A stretch of 64,000 bases of DNA from NCBI RefSeq assembly GCF_001640805.2, contig NC_066854.1, positions 10,349,775 to 10,413,774 on the forward strand. The letters run 5' to 3'. The notes beneath the pieces were generated by a model. That model did no database searches, was not told where the DNA came from, and saw only the letters and a program-made list of their open reading frames with translations. Positions 24,681 through 36,650 of the stretch are shown here, piece after piece (the first letter of the stretch is position 1; every line of letters begins with the position of its first letter). This DNA is from Lates calcarifer (taxonomy: Eukaryota; Chordata; Actinopteri; Centropomidae). The position numbers and the translations under genes were made by a program.

Positions 24681-25103
24681 TGACTGTCTGCAGAGCAGTA
24701 AGAGGATTCTCTAAAGATTTAACATGATGGATAAATGGGACATTTACTAATGTCTCAAGACATGGGGGAAACATGTCTAAATATGCATTCTTTAGAGAAA
24801 TTAAAATGTAATATGTTTTTGTTAAGTGAGAATCAACACTCCTGGAGTCTGTTCTGTTATGGTAATCGTGTCTCTGTCTGGCACAATAACAGACAAACAC
24901 TCATCCCTCGCTCCTCCTCCTCTGTCTCTAACAGAGTAGGAGTGTATGTGGACTGTCCTGCTGGCACTCTGTCCTTCTACAGAGTCTCCTCTGACACACT
25001 GATCCACATCCACACCTTCAACACCACATTCACTGAGCCTCTGTATCCTGGGTTTGGGTGTGCACTCTTGCCCGGTTCCTCAGTGTCTCTGTGTTCAGTG
25101 TAG
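24681..25103 (+). pseudogene. NLR fragment: exon 7 end and intron fused to half a B30.2 domain
   Basis: From about 24681 to 24828 the sequence matches the end of exon 7 (CTGACTGTCTGCA-AGCAGTAAGAGG) and the start of intron 7 of the intact NLR gene downstream (29370-29540). At about 24829 it jumps to sequence matching the middle of that gene's last exon. It then stays open through [30 protein letters not shown] and the terminal SSVSLCSV to a stop at 25103. About 4.9 kb present in the intact gene (the NACHT exon, LRR exons and half the B30.2 domain) is missing. The open half-domain suggests the event is fairly recent. I infer a pseudogene because no start or NACHT exon remains. Confidence 0.8.
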
Positions 25104-25774
25104 CAGAGAGAGTCTCCTCCTGATAGAGGAGAGAGTTCAGTCTGTACATGTCTCTCTTTCACTCACACACACATTCTCAAATTAATGTATTAAACCAGTT
25201 TATTTTTTAAAGTCTTCTAAATGATTCCTCTTCCAGTCCTTTAAAAACTGGCATTACAGTTATTACAGGATAAAAATGTTTTTCTTGTTTTTAAGCCTTT
25301 TCAGTCTTTTTTCAATGAACCTCTACAATGAATATCAGGATGCTGTCTTTCTCCTAAGGTCAGTTCAACTGAGAGATTAGATGATTTGGTTTAATCCTGC
25401 GATTTACTTATTGTAATGATTATGAAATGATGACTGTAACTGAACTTGTCTGTGATCTGTCAAAATGACCTTTAAAGTGTTATCTTATTGTGAAATTCCT
25501 GCTCCCATTTCAGGTCAGTCATTTTTAAGGAAGCAGTCCCTCTGTGTCAAACCCTTCTGTCCGCAGGCGCATAGCGGACTGTTTCCCTCTTCAGCTATTT
25601 GGACTGTTTGAATCAAGTGTAAGTTTGCTTTATTTGATACTTTCAGTTTGTCTTTAGTGACTTGAGTGTTTGTCTCTTGCTGTATGTTTTTAGTAGTTGC
25701 TCAGCTCTTATTAAATAGTTTGGAGAACTCCTTCATTTGGAGATAAATCTCCATGTTGTTGGATTATTGACTCC

Positions 25775-26196
25775 ATTTACACCTGAAATTAAAATGCTAA
25801 TCCCGATCGTACATGATTTAACGTGATCATATTTACACCTGCTATTAATATATATAATATGTTTCCAGTCCAGTCTTTCATGAGTTCCTATCGCTATCGC
25901 GTGCAGCCCACGTCACACCCTGCTCTCGTTTTCGCGGGTAAAGACAACCAGAAACAGGAACACAGTCAGAATTGGCGGGAGAAGCTAGTGACGTAGGTGT
26001 TGTAATGTGAAACTTGTGACAACGCGATCGCATTCACACCTGTGTTCGGTGTGGGCACTATCACAGGGGGTTTGGCCGATCGGATCGCAATCCTTCAGGG
26101 CGTCTTGGGGGTATGTACATCTGTACGTCCATGTGGTAAAGTATTATACGATTGCTATAGCGTCACCCAAAACGCATTTTAATGCTAGGGATAAAT
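25775..26196. mobile_element. MITE-like element with about 22-bp inverted ends
   Basis: The left end ATTTACACCTGAAATTAAAATGC and the reverse complement of the right end (ATTTATCCCTAGCATTAAAATGC) match at most positions. The interior is unusually rich in GATCG/CGATCG words and has no long frame. A clear target-site duplication could not be fixed. It is non-autonomous, and the superfamily is not known to me. Confidence 0.5.
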
Positions 26197-26365
26197 AGCC
26201 CAAATGAAAACTGAAACGCATTCAGTTTTATTTATTTATTTATTTATTGAAGAAGAAATGATGTAAAGGATGATTTCAGTTGATGTGCAGGTGAATGATT
26301 TGTGTTTCCTCTCCAGATGAAGGTAGAAAGTGTGTGTGAGCTGATGTGGATGTGAACTGAGCAGC

Positions 26366-26822
26366 ATGAATCAGTGTGAGGACAGAGAGGAGGGAGTCCC
26401 TCCCTCTAAAACCACTCTGTGTGGGGAACATGAGAGCCAGACCAAGGCTCAGAGGTGAGATGAACATCTCTAACTGTCCATGACTCTTCTCCATGTCAGA
26501 GCTCAGCACTCAAATCACTCCACCATCATTATTCACACTCACAGCTCTGTGTGTGTTGTGTTTAAGCCCTGACCCTGGACCCAGCTGTGTGTCCTTCAAG
26601 AGTGACAGGTCAAATGATCTCTACATTGATTTTAAAGCCTCTGCTGCAAAGAGGTAAGCTCATACTGACATTATAACATTATTGTTTAATCAGCTGTTTA
26701 TGCAGAGAAGATTTATTAAATGTGTTTATTTACAGCATTGTTCTTCTTCACATATATTCTCATGTCTGACAGCTGTGCAGTGTAACCAGTCTTTAACTAC
26801 AGACGTCAGTTTAACATTTTCT

Positions 26823-26893
<71 letters not shown>

Positions 26894-29800
26894 CTGTGGT
26901 ATCCTCTGTTCCTGTTGTCAGAAGATTGCATGAGTATATCAGTTGATTTGGACTTTGTATTTGCTCATATAGGGACTGTATGGATACTAATTAGAATGCA
27001 CTTAGCACCATCATCATAATGCATAATGTTTGACAAAAATATCAAAAATCTGCAGTCTCTATTGACTGCACTCAGATCAGTCAAACACAGTGTGTAAATG
27101 TACTTCAGTACGTGCTTAGAGGCTACATGCTCATAAATTCATAAAATCACATTGATCCATGTAAAACTAGTTGTCTCTTCAGTGGTGAAAAAACACACTT
27201 ATCCTGGATGACAAAACAGCAACACAGCTGTTTCTTAAATGTATCCACAGTACATTGTCTTATTGTGTTCTGAGTGCAGTGTGGATTAAATATCCTGTGT
27301 CTTTTAGGAGGAAACTCAAGTGTAGTGACTGGTGTATGGATTATACCATGTCCTTCATAGATGAACGTCACAATGTTGATCAAAGGTAAGAGTTTAAAAC
27401 TGAACAGAAGATAAAATGTGTTTTGATCAGATTCCCAGCTCTGGGATCTGTAGGTTTTAAACCTTTACTGATGGAGAGGATGCTTCTCTTGGTACAAATG
27501 TTGTTTTTCAGCTCACACTCTCACAGTCAAACACACTGACACTTGGAATTGTATAGTACAACCAGACACTGAGCAGCTCCAGTAGAGCAGCTGGAGGTTC
27601 TAGGGGCTTTGCATGTGTCTCTAACCTGAGGGCCAGAGCTACTTCCAAGTTGGTCTGATACTTTAAACACTGTCGCCCTTTTTCAGCAGGATCTATGGCA
27701 GACCAGGCTCCGCTGAATCTGGACGCAGCTGTGTGTCCTTCAAGAGTGACAGGTCAAATGATCTCTACATTGATTTTAAAGGTAGACAACCCTCTGCTGC
27801 AAAGAGGTAAGCTCATACTGACATTATAACATTATTGTTTAATCAGCTGTTTATGCAGAGAAGATTTATTAATTTATTTTTATTTACAGCATTGTTCTTC
27901 TTCACATATATTCATATTCTCATATCTGACAGCTGTGCAGTGTAACCAGTCTTTAACTACAGACGTCAGTTTAACATTTTCTGAGTGCAGTGTGGATTAA
28001 ATATCCTGTGTCTTTCCTTTGCAGGAAACTGGAAAAACCTGGACCCAGCTGTGTGTCCTTCAAGAGTGACAGGTCAAATGATCTCTACATTGATTTTAAA
28101 GGTAGACAACCCTCTGCTGCAAAGAGGTAAGCTCATACTGACATTACTCAAACTGATTACTGAGTATGACCGGTCTTATCTAGTCCTGTTTGGCTCAATT
28201 TGACATTTCCTCTAAACACTTTATGATGCTTTATCCTTTGGTTTATACCCATGCAGTCTTGGGTATAAACCAGTTGCTAACAAAGACAAACAGGGGTTGT
28301 GCATACTTGCAGGAGAGCAGCTACCAGGATTAGCTTCCCTGTCATCAATAGCAGAGCCACTATAAGACCTTGGTTACCCCAGCAACTGACAAGAGCAGTG
28401 TCCAATGTCCAATATCAGTGAAAAAGAAAACATGAAAATAATCTGGATTTATCACCATAAATGGGTGGGAATGTGACAAGATGGTCAACAAAAAGAAGTG
28501 GCTTGAAGAGGAATTTAGCTTTTTCAGCTCTGCTGGAAGATGTAGAAGATTTACTATGCTGATATGTAACTATGCCCAAACTCTTAAAGAAGAAAATAGA
28601 CAAAACTTTGTAACAGGATGTTGGATGAACCAATCAGCTTACTGGCACAGAGGTCCACACTACACAGTGTTTAGATTTGAAAGATGTGCATGCCAGCTCC
28701 TGCCCCTGCAGTGTACAGTTACCCATATGGCTCTTTGCATAGATCCACAAAAACATTTCTATTTGTATTTTTACATTTATAACTGCAGAAGCAGAGTTCC
28801 ATCTTAATTCTTGATGATTCCTCCACAGGTTAAACCAGAAAACATCAGAAGTTGCCAGTGGTCAGTCTGCCCAGCAACATCAAACACACCTCGACTCCAT
28901 ATTTAAGGTCTGTATACGTACGACAAATTATACTTAAGCTAAAAGTACAATGAACTGCAACCATTCTTTCCACAGCAGTATATGTTTTCCAGGAGAGAAA
29001 CACATTTTATTAAGAATCCTCCCTTCTTCCTGTTTTGGGTTTTGATTTCTGTCACTATCATTTTCTGTTTGTGCAAACTCAAGTAGTGAGTGACAGCAGT
29101 ATTAATGTTGGAAAAGAAGCAGGGCAACAAAAAGCAGGTATGATACTATTAAAATAATATTCTCTTCCAGCTGCTGGAGGAGGACATTGTCACTTTTGTG
29201 AAGAAGGATCTGAAGAAGATCCAGAAGGTTCTGAGTCCAGATTACCCAGAATGCTTAGAGAGTCAGAGGGAGGATGAGGAGGTGTTGGACAGTGAGGATG
29301 AAGAGCAGAGGAGGAGCAGCAGAGAGGCATTTCTGAAGATCACACTGAACTTCCTGAGGAGAATGAAGCAGGAGGAGCTGGCTGACTGTCTGCACAGCAG
29401 TAAGAGGATTTAACATGATGGATAAATGGGACATTTACTAATCTCAATCAATCTCAATCTCAATCTCAAGATATGGGGGAAATATGCATTAATATGCATT
29501 CTTTAGAGAAATTAAAATGTAGTATGTTATTGTTAAGTGACTTATTAATGTTGTTTCTTGTGTGTTCATTCAGGATACATTGCTCCACTTTGTCAACATA
29601 AATTCAAGTCTAACCTGAAGGAGAAGTTCCAGTGTGTGTTTGAGGGGATCGCTAAAGCAGGAAACCCAACACTTCTGAATCAGATCTACACAGAGCTCTA
29701 CATCACAGAGGGAGGGACTGGACAGATCAATGATGAACATGAGATCAGACAGATTGAAACAACATCCAGGAAACTACACAGACCAGAAACAACCATCAGA

Positions 29801-32800
29801 CAAGAAGAGCTCTTTAAAGCCTCACCTGGAAGAGATGAACCAATCAGAACAGTGATGACAAAGGGAGTGGCTGGCATCGGGAAAACAGTCTTAACTCAGA
29901 AGTTCACTCTGGACTGGGCTGAAGACAAAGCCAACCAGGACATACACTTCACATTTCCATTCACTTTCAGAGAGCTGAATGTGCTGAAAGAGAAAAAGTT
30001 GAGCTTGGTGGAACTTGTTCATCACTTCTTTACTGAAACCAAAGAAGCAGGAATCTGCAGGTTTGAAGAGTTCCAGGTTGTGTTCATCTTTGACGGTCTG
30101 GATGAGTGTCGACTTCCTCTGGACTTCCACAACACTGAGACCCTGACTGATGTTACAGAGTCCACCTCAGTGGATGTGCTGCTGACAAACCTCATCAGGG
30201 GGAAACTGCTTCCCTCTGCTCGCCTCTGGATAACCACACGACCTGCAGCAGCCAATCAGATCCCTCCTGAGTGTGTTGACATGGTGACAGAGGTCAGAGG
30301 GTTCACTGACCCACAGAAGGAGGAGTACTTCAGGAAGAGGTTCAGAGATGAGGAGCAGGGTAACAGGATCATCTCCCACATCGAGACCTCACGAAGCCTC
30401 CACATCATGTGCCACATCCCAGTCTTCTGCTGGATCACTGCTTCAGTTCTGGAGGATGTGTTGAAAACCAGAGAAGGAGGAGAGCTGCCCAAGACCCTGA
30501 CTGAGATGTACATCCACTTCCTGGTGGTTCAATTCAAACTGAAGAACATCAAGTATGATGGAGGAGCTGAGACAGATCCACACTGGAGTCCAGAGAGCAG
30601 GAAGATGATTGAGTCTCTGGGGAAACTGGCTTTTGAGCAGCTGCAGAAAGGAAACCTGATCTTCTATGAATCAGACCTGACAGAGTGTGGCATCGATATC
30701 AGAGCAGCCTCAGTTTACTCAGGAGTGTTCACACAGATCTTTAAAGAGGAGAGAGGACTGTACCAGGACAAGGTGTTCTGCTTCGTCCATCTGAGTGTTC
30801 AGGAGTTTCTGGCTGCTCTTCATGTCCATCTGACCTTCACCAACTCTGGACTCAATCTGCTGTCTGAATCAAGATCAACCTCCCAGAAGTCTGAAACAAG
30901 AATAGATGAATCTGTAGAGACACTCTTCTACCAGAGTGCTGTGGACAAGGCCTTACAGAGTCCAAATGGACACCTGGACTTGTTCCTTCGTTTCCTCCTG
31001 GGTCTTTCACTGCAGACCAATCAGATTCTCCTACAAGGTCTGCTGACTCAGACAGGAAGTGGCTCACAGACCAATCAGGAAACAGTCCAGTACATCAAGA
31101 AGAAGATTGAAGAGACTCCCTCTGCAGAGAAAAGCATCAACCTGTTCCACTGTCTGAATGAACTGAATGATTGTTCTCTAGTGGAGCAGATCCAACAGTA
31201 CCTGAGTTCAGGAAGTCTCTCTACAGATAAACTGTCTCCTGCTCAGTGGTCAACTCTGGTCTTCATCTTACTGTCTTCTGAAAAAGATCTGGACGTGTTT
31301 GACCTGAAGAAATACTCTGCTTCAGAGGAGGCTGTTCTGAGGCTGCTGCCAGTGGTCAAAGCCTCCAACAAAGCTCTGTAAGTGTAAAGATAGTTGGGAT
31401 TATTCATTATTATGTAAAGACACATGCTAATTTTTATAGGAGAGAAAATAAATTCCCTTTATTTAATTCCTTACTATCCTCTCCTCAGGCTGAGTGGCTG
31501 TAACCTCTCAGAGAGAAGCTGTGAAGCTCTGTCCTCAGTTCTCAGCTCCCAGTCCTCTACTCTGAGAGAGCTGGACCTCAGTAACAACAACTTGCAGGAT
31601 TCAGGAGTGAAGCTGTTGTTTATTGGACTGAAGACTCCACACTGTACACTGGAAACTCTCAGGTCAGATCAAGTTATGGTCTGTTTTAAATGAGTTTTCA
31701 TCCTATTTTTATTAATATTTATATTCTATAGAGCACACATGTATGAACTCTAGATAAGATACAGAAACTCGTGTTTTGTTATGATTTGGTTAAGATAACT
31801 AGTCAGTGATGACGTCAACAACAACTATGAAAATTCATTTTTTTCTCATTAAGGAACAAAGATTAAGATTGATTACTAATGAGAATTATGATCAAATACA
31901 TTGAATTTTTGGTCAACCAGTGAAAATGCATGATAGCGTGACAGAAAAACGGGAATTAGTAATATTAATAACACAAATACTTGCATTATAATTTGATGCA
32001 AAGACTTATTTTACAACTTGAATTCATCTGTCAAATCACACACTGTAGTTCCTGTCTCTGTCAGTAATGGTCTGCGACATTCTCTAAAGTAATGTATTTA
32101 TGGACCACACTCAGCTGAGACAAACTATTGCAACAAGCAGGCAGCATGCTGACATTTCCTTGAGATGGTAACTAATGAAATATTACTACATTACCCCATG
32201 TTTTAGCTTTTTGTCTCAAGATAAAACCCAGACAGTCAAATTTAGATTTAGATTTTAAGAGGGTTTAAAGTTCTTCATAACCTGTTACCTAGGTATCTCA
32301 CTGAGCTCCTAAACCTGAATCTGCCAGATCATACCTGAGATCCTCTGACATGGCTCTTTTAGCTGTTCCCAAGTCTATGTTGATGACACTGTACTTAAAA
32401 TCATTTTCATCACAGAATTAACACAGTTATGTGTCTGTTAATTCTAATTCTGTCATATTTAACTGTCATGTCTACACCTTGTTTACAGTGAAACAAAGGA
32501 TTTTAATCAGTGCCAGCAAGAGATTATCCCCAAATGTATGGGATCAATGAGGAGTTGTTAATAAAGTTCATAAAGTTAATAAAGATAATGAAGTTTTTCA
32601 CATCTTCTTATCTTATCTTGGTTACATGAGACAAAGGGATGATATTCCTACTTTGCAGAACAAACAATCTGTTGAATTTTTGGACTAGTTTTCAAGATTT
32701 TTGTTCCTAATGTTATTTGTTTTGTTCACTATTTCCTTTTCAGATTGAGTGGCTGTGATCTCTCTGCGAAAAGCTGTGAAACCATGTCCTCAGTTCTCAG

Positions 32801-34703
32801 CTCCCAGTCCTCTAGTCTCAATGAGCTGGACCTGAGTAACAACAACCTGCAGGATTCCGGTGTAAAGCTGCTTTCCGCTGGATTGCAGAGTCAGCACTGT
32901 GCACTGGAGACTCTCAGGTCAGAACTCATCAACCTCTTTAACTGATGACCACTTAAAACAAATTTTACACTAGTGGATAAACATCGAATGCATGAAGTGT
33001 TATGTAAAGTACTTTTAACTAAAGTTCAACAGTACTTTTTAGACTCACAGAGTTACTTTCCATGAGAATTTTCATAGAGGATTCATGTGTGTTGTCTTGT
33101 ATGTCTGCAGGCTGTCAGGCTGTCTGATCACAGAGGGGGGCTGTGCTTCTCTGGTCTCAGCTCTGAGCTCCAACCCCTCCCATCTGAGAGAACTGGACCT
33201 GAGCTACAATCATCCAGGAGACGCAGGAGTCAAGCTGCTGTCTTCTGGATTGGAGGATCCACAGTGGAGACTGGACTCTCTCAGGTATGGAGAGGCCTGC
33301 TGCAGACACAGACAATGTCTGATAGAGGAGAAGAGCTGAAAACAACACAAAGCCAGCTTGGAAAGCTTCAGCTGGTTTAACTGCTCCTGAACAAACAGAG
33401 CCTCTTAGAACACTCAGTGCTTTCATCAAAACAATCCCAAAGACTAGAGATTTTAGAGACCTGGTCAACTCTGACAGTGCTAGTTACTTAATAAAAACAG
33501 ACCAACAATAATAATACCATCTACACAGCTTAGAGACGTTAATCTTACAGTGTCTTGAACGAAGGAGGAACTAAAAGAGAATTACATTGGGTCATGCCAT
33601 CATGTCTCTTTCCTCTAAAATATTGATGATTGATAATCACCTTAATTGATTGATGTCATTTTTTAGCATGTGACACCTGTTTTCATACTCTGTCTCTTGT
33701 TGCCCAGTCTGTATATCAATGAGATGAGGACACACTGAAAACCAAACTGATATGAAATGATATGATATTCTCTATATGTCATCTCTCTGCTCCTTATAAC
33801 ATAAAGACTCCATTTCCATTCTTCTTTGCTGAATCTACATCTGTACATACAAGCCTACATGTGACCTACAAAACAACCTGTGTGTGAGTGCAAAGTAATG
33901 TCCATGTTTGCATGCTGAAAAATAATATGCTGGACTGATCTGCCTCCTGCTTTCAGGATGGAGCCTCGAGGAGTCCAGTGGTTGAGACCAGGTCTGAGGA
34001 AGTGTAAGTGTGTTTTTGATTTGATTCATGAAAACAAAGCAGCTTCAAACTGTCACATCACTCACTCAGATCATTGATGTCATGGGTCATCATCAAATTG
34101 TCAATAAATGATCAGATGATAGATCAATAACTGCAGCTGTGTTGTATTTTCTTCTCTCCATCAGATTTCTGTGAACTCACACTCGACACAAACACAGCAC
34201 ACAGAAAAATCAAACTGTCTGACAACAACAGGAAGGTGACTCTGGTGTCAGGGTATGAGCCATATCCTGATCATCCAGACAGGTTTGACTGGCCTCAGCT
34301 GCTGTGTAGCAATGATCTGACTGGTCGCTGTTACTGGGAGGTCAAGTGGAGAGGTGACGTTGATATCTCAGTAAGTTACAGAGGAATCAGAAGAAGAGGA
34401 AACAGTAAAGACTGTGTGTTTGGAAGGAACGATCAGTCCTGGAGTCTGAGCTGCTCTGATGTTCATGGTTACTGTGTCTGGCACAAGAACAGAGAAACAT
34501 CAATCTCGTCTTCCTCCTCCTCCTCTGTCTCTAACAGAGTAGGAGTGTATGTGGACTGTCCTGCTGGCACTCTGTCCTTCTACAGAGTCTCCTCTGACAC
34601 ACTGATCCACATCCACACCTTCAACACCACATTCACTGAGCCTCTGTATCCTGGGTTTGGGATGTTGTGGCCTGGTTCCTCAGTGTCTCTGTGTTCAGTG
34701 TAG
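26366..34703 (+). CDS. NLR-family receptor (FISNA-NACHT-LRR-B30.2), 13 exons
   Basis: This is probably a cytosolic innate immune sensor of the fish-expanded NLR class (often named NLRC3-like or NLRP12-like). Exons: 26366-26454, 26567-26653, 27308-27385, 27690-27806, 28025-28126, 28829-28907, 29171-29399, 29574-31377, 31489-31662, 32744-32917, 33111-33284, 33957-34003 and 34165-34703. All phases join, giving about 1230 aa. The start [15 protein letters not shown] is typical of the class. Residues about 30-157 come from repeated cassette exons carrying [17 protein letters not shown]. The FISNA-type region is at about 184-340. NACHT has Walker A GVAGIGKT (358-365) and Walker B IFDGLDE (432-438). 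Three 174-base exons encode LRRs ([17 protein letters not shown]). A PRY-SPRY/B30.2 domain ends LCSV. No frameshift or missing key residue was seen. The ligand is unknown. Confidence 0.92.
26824..26891 (+). repeat. (CA)34 microsatellite in NLR intron 2
   Basis: A pure CA run of 68 bases sits at the point where the copy of this intron after exon 4 instead continues directly into the next acceptor region. Confidence 0.97.
27687..27689 (+). promoter_or_regulatory. NAGNAG tandem splice acceptor of NLR exon 4
   Basis: The acceptor reads TTTCAGCAG followed by GATC. Use of either AG keeps the frame and adds or omits one residue. Confidence 0.5.
28127..28828 (+). other. NLR intron 5, no gene seen
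   Basis: The intron starts like the other cassette introns (GTAAGCTCATACTGACATTA) and then diverges after about 20 bases. The frames at 28415-28807 on both strands show no coding character. Confidence 0.6.
29574..31377 (+). other. NLR exon 8: 1.8-kb FISNA/NACHT exon
   Basis: A single uninterrupted 1804-base exon encodes the FISNA-like segment ([20 protein letters not shown]), the nucleotide-binding NACHT domain and the winged-helix and helical regions ([15 protein letters not shown]). One large NACHT exon is the usual structure in this family. An ATG at 29558 lies in the intron and is not the real start. Confidence 0.9.
31663..32743 (+). other. NLR intron between LRR exons 1 and 2
   Basis: A 1.1 kb AT-rich intron; no exon or recognisable repeat was seen. 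Confidence 0.6.
33285..33956 (+). other. NLR intron between the last LRR exon and the short linker exon
   Basis: A 672-base intron without recognisable features. The short following exon (33957-34003) encodes the linker [15 protein letters not shown] that precedes B30.2 in many fish NLRs. Confidence 0.6.
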
Positions 34704-35799
34704 CAGAGAGAGTCTCCTCCTGATAGAGAAACTTTCTCACTGTTGAACAGAGAGTTCAGTCTGTACACTTGCATAGTTTTACTACTGATGGCTGTTACAT
34801 TCATGTGAATCACATTTATTCATTTAGAATCATTTCAGTCCAAACCCAAGACGATGATAACAGGTAGTCTAATTAGATTAATTGTTTTATTTTTTATTTT
34901 CTTTATTAATCTTAAATATCTATACCACCTTCTTTAAAATAAGGTAATCAAAGTTATAGCAATTCTCTACTGCTCCACTAGGTGGCAACACAACATCAAA
35001 ACAAACTGGTGCAGCTCTGCTACCAAGCCCATCCCTTAGCAACCACGTAGGTCCACATCGACAACGTAAAGGAGCAGAATTGTCGCAAACACACTGAGTA
35101 TTACGATCAATGTTAACAGCCACATTTCCATTGTCTCAGTAAAATGTGGCATAAAAGAAACACACATCGCATTACAATGTAAATCTGACCATGTTCGCTT
35201 AGTTGGCACTGTTTTTGTGCCAGTCGCTGCAGTGTATTATGTATCCGGTTCACCTATCAAATTAAAGGTACCTCCTACACAGCGTATACATATTAAAACT
35301 GACGTAATAACACTGGTTAATATGTCACGAGTACTGCCATCTTTCTGCAGTTTGTTAAAGCTATAATACTATTTTTTTGTTTCCAATTTGGGTTGCATAA
35401 TGATTATATTATTTTCTTTTACAGCAAATTCAGTTGCACAAAAATGTTTTACTGGTGCAATCTTTGAAAACAACTTTATATTCAATTATCAACTTTGAAT
35501 TCAGGGTATATTTCCATTTTCCTTAAACCAATAACACTGGTAGTGGCAGGAATGCTATATTATTCTCCTGTAACGTTATTGTAGCCACCACAGCCCTATG
35601 TGACAATAAAAAAACATTACATCAGACATCCAATAATACAAAAGGTTTTAAAATATTATGAAGTGCAGTTGTCACTTTGTGTTCAGATGTCTTTGGAAAT
35701 AGAGCAACTAAAAATAATAATAAAAATAAATGCTTGCTATTGCTACGCTTGTGCATTTTTAAATACTATGCTCTCTTATTTTGAAATAAATAAAAACGT
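34704..35799. other. Intergenic region, NLR to nbeal1
   Basis: No gene was recognised. An AATAAA at 35605-35610 could end the NLR transcript about 0.9 kb after its stop. The minus-strand frame at 34920-35123 does not resemble the missing fdx1 first exon. Confidence 0.5.
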
Positions 35800-35913
35800 A
35801 TTTTGACCGGAAGTTGCCGTTGGTTGAATGCGTGGTGTCGTTGTGGCGAACTTGACACATTTACAACAACTCTGGAAACGGCGTCAGTGACAGTTGGTCT
35901 TTCCGTTACACAG
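35800..35913 (+). promoter_or_regulatory. nbeal1: Probable nbeal1 core promoter and non-coding first exon
   Basis: An ETS-like motif, ACCGGAAGT, at about 35808-35816 is followed by CpG-containing sequence and a good splice donor (CACAG then GTGAGT) after 35913. No TATA box is obvious. This fits a housekeeping-type promoter whose first exon is spliced to the exon with the start codon at 36766. The exact start and leader splicing are inferred. Confidence 0.45.
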
Positions 35914-36650
35914 GTGAGTGGTCTTCAATTTATCGACGGTTTTAATACAATTTATCAGGTATTCACACGTTTATTAATTTCATGTGAGACTTCTGTAGCC
36001 GGGCAGTCTTGGGAGAACGAGGCGTTTCTGTCACATGAGGAGGAGGAGGAGAAACGGAGGCTAAAAAAAATAGAAATAGTCTTTTTTGACAGCTAGCTTC
36101 AAGCTAGCTTGGTCAGGTAAGGTCGACTGGTGGAGTAATGTTTCCCGAGGAAAACTGAAGGCGTTGTACAGCTGTCATAGGGCGAGCGAGGCTGCTTGTA
36201 GCTAATTTGTAAAGCACACGACAGAAACAGACATTATTAATGGTGTGTGTTTTGCCGTGTAGTTAAACCACCACCGCGCCAGTCTGTAGCCAGCGGGGCA
36301 GCTCAAAGTGCACAGGGAGTAATATTTCAGTAGGCATTTTGTCGCTGCTAGCGGCGGGTAGCTTCGCCATTTGTTTTACCGTGACAAAACATCCACCTCT
36401 GTGATATGTAATTGTCTGTGTTGTTATCGCTGATAGCGCAAACGCTGCTGGGAAAACCTTCAAGAAGAAGTGAAGAAGTTGAAGCACAGGCCCAGCTGCT
36501 CCAGGTCCTCTCTGGGACTGCACAGCTCTCCTCTGCCATGGAGTAATTTTTCAAAAAGTTTTTGCCACAACACGTCTACTGTCAACCCCTCTCCTTCTCT
36601 TTGGCATCTTCTGAAGGAGTGTCTCACCTTGCCAGAGTTGGACAATCACG

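Larger units (their letters stand above)
26567..28126 (+). repeat. Tandemly duplicated exon-intron cassettes in the NLR N-terminus
   Basis: Exons 2, 4 and 5 share an almost identical core encoding [18 protein letters not shown]. Exons 4 and 5 continue with GRQPSAAKR, and exon 2 lacks nine bases at that point. The introns after exons 2 and 4 are also near-identical for about 170 bases. The acceptor regions of exons 3 and 5 share GAGTGCAGTGTGGATTAAAT. All the exons are phase 2 in and phase 2 out, so cassettes can be gained or lost without breaking the frame. Confidence 0.85.

Noticed and set aside
29558..29573. ATG at 29558 as an NLR start codon
   Set aside because: It lies in the intron before the exon 8 acceptor. 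Upstream exons join in phase and supply a typical family start at 26366.
34920..35123. Minus-strand frame as the missing fdx1 exon 1
   Set aside because: It lacks a basic, serine-rich targeting-peptide composition and a suitable donor at the required phase.
36263..36523. Minus-strand frame near the nbeal1 promoter as fdx1 exon 1
   Set aside because: It contains some hydrophobic stretches but no matching splice donor or family similarity that I can see.
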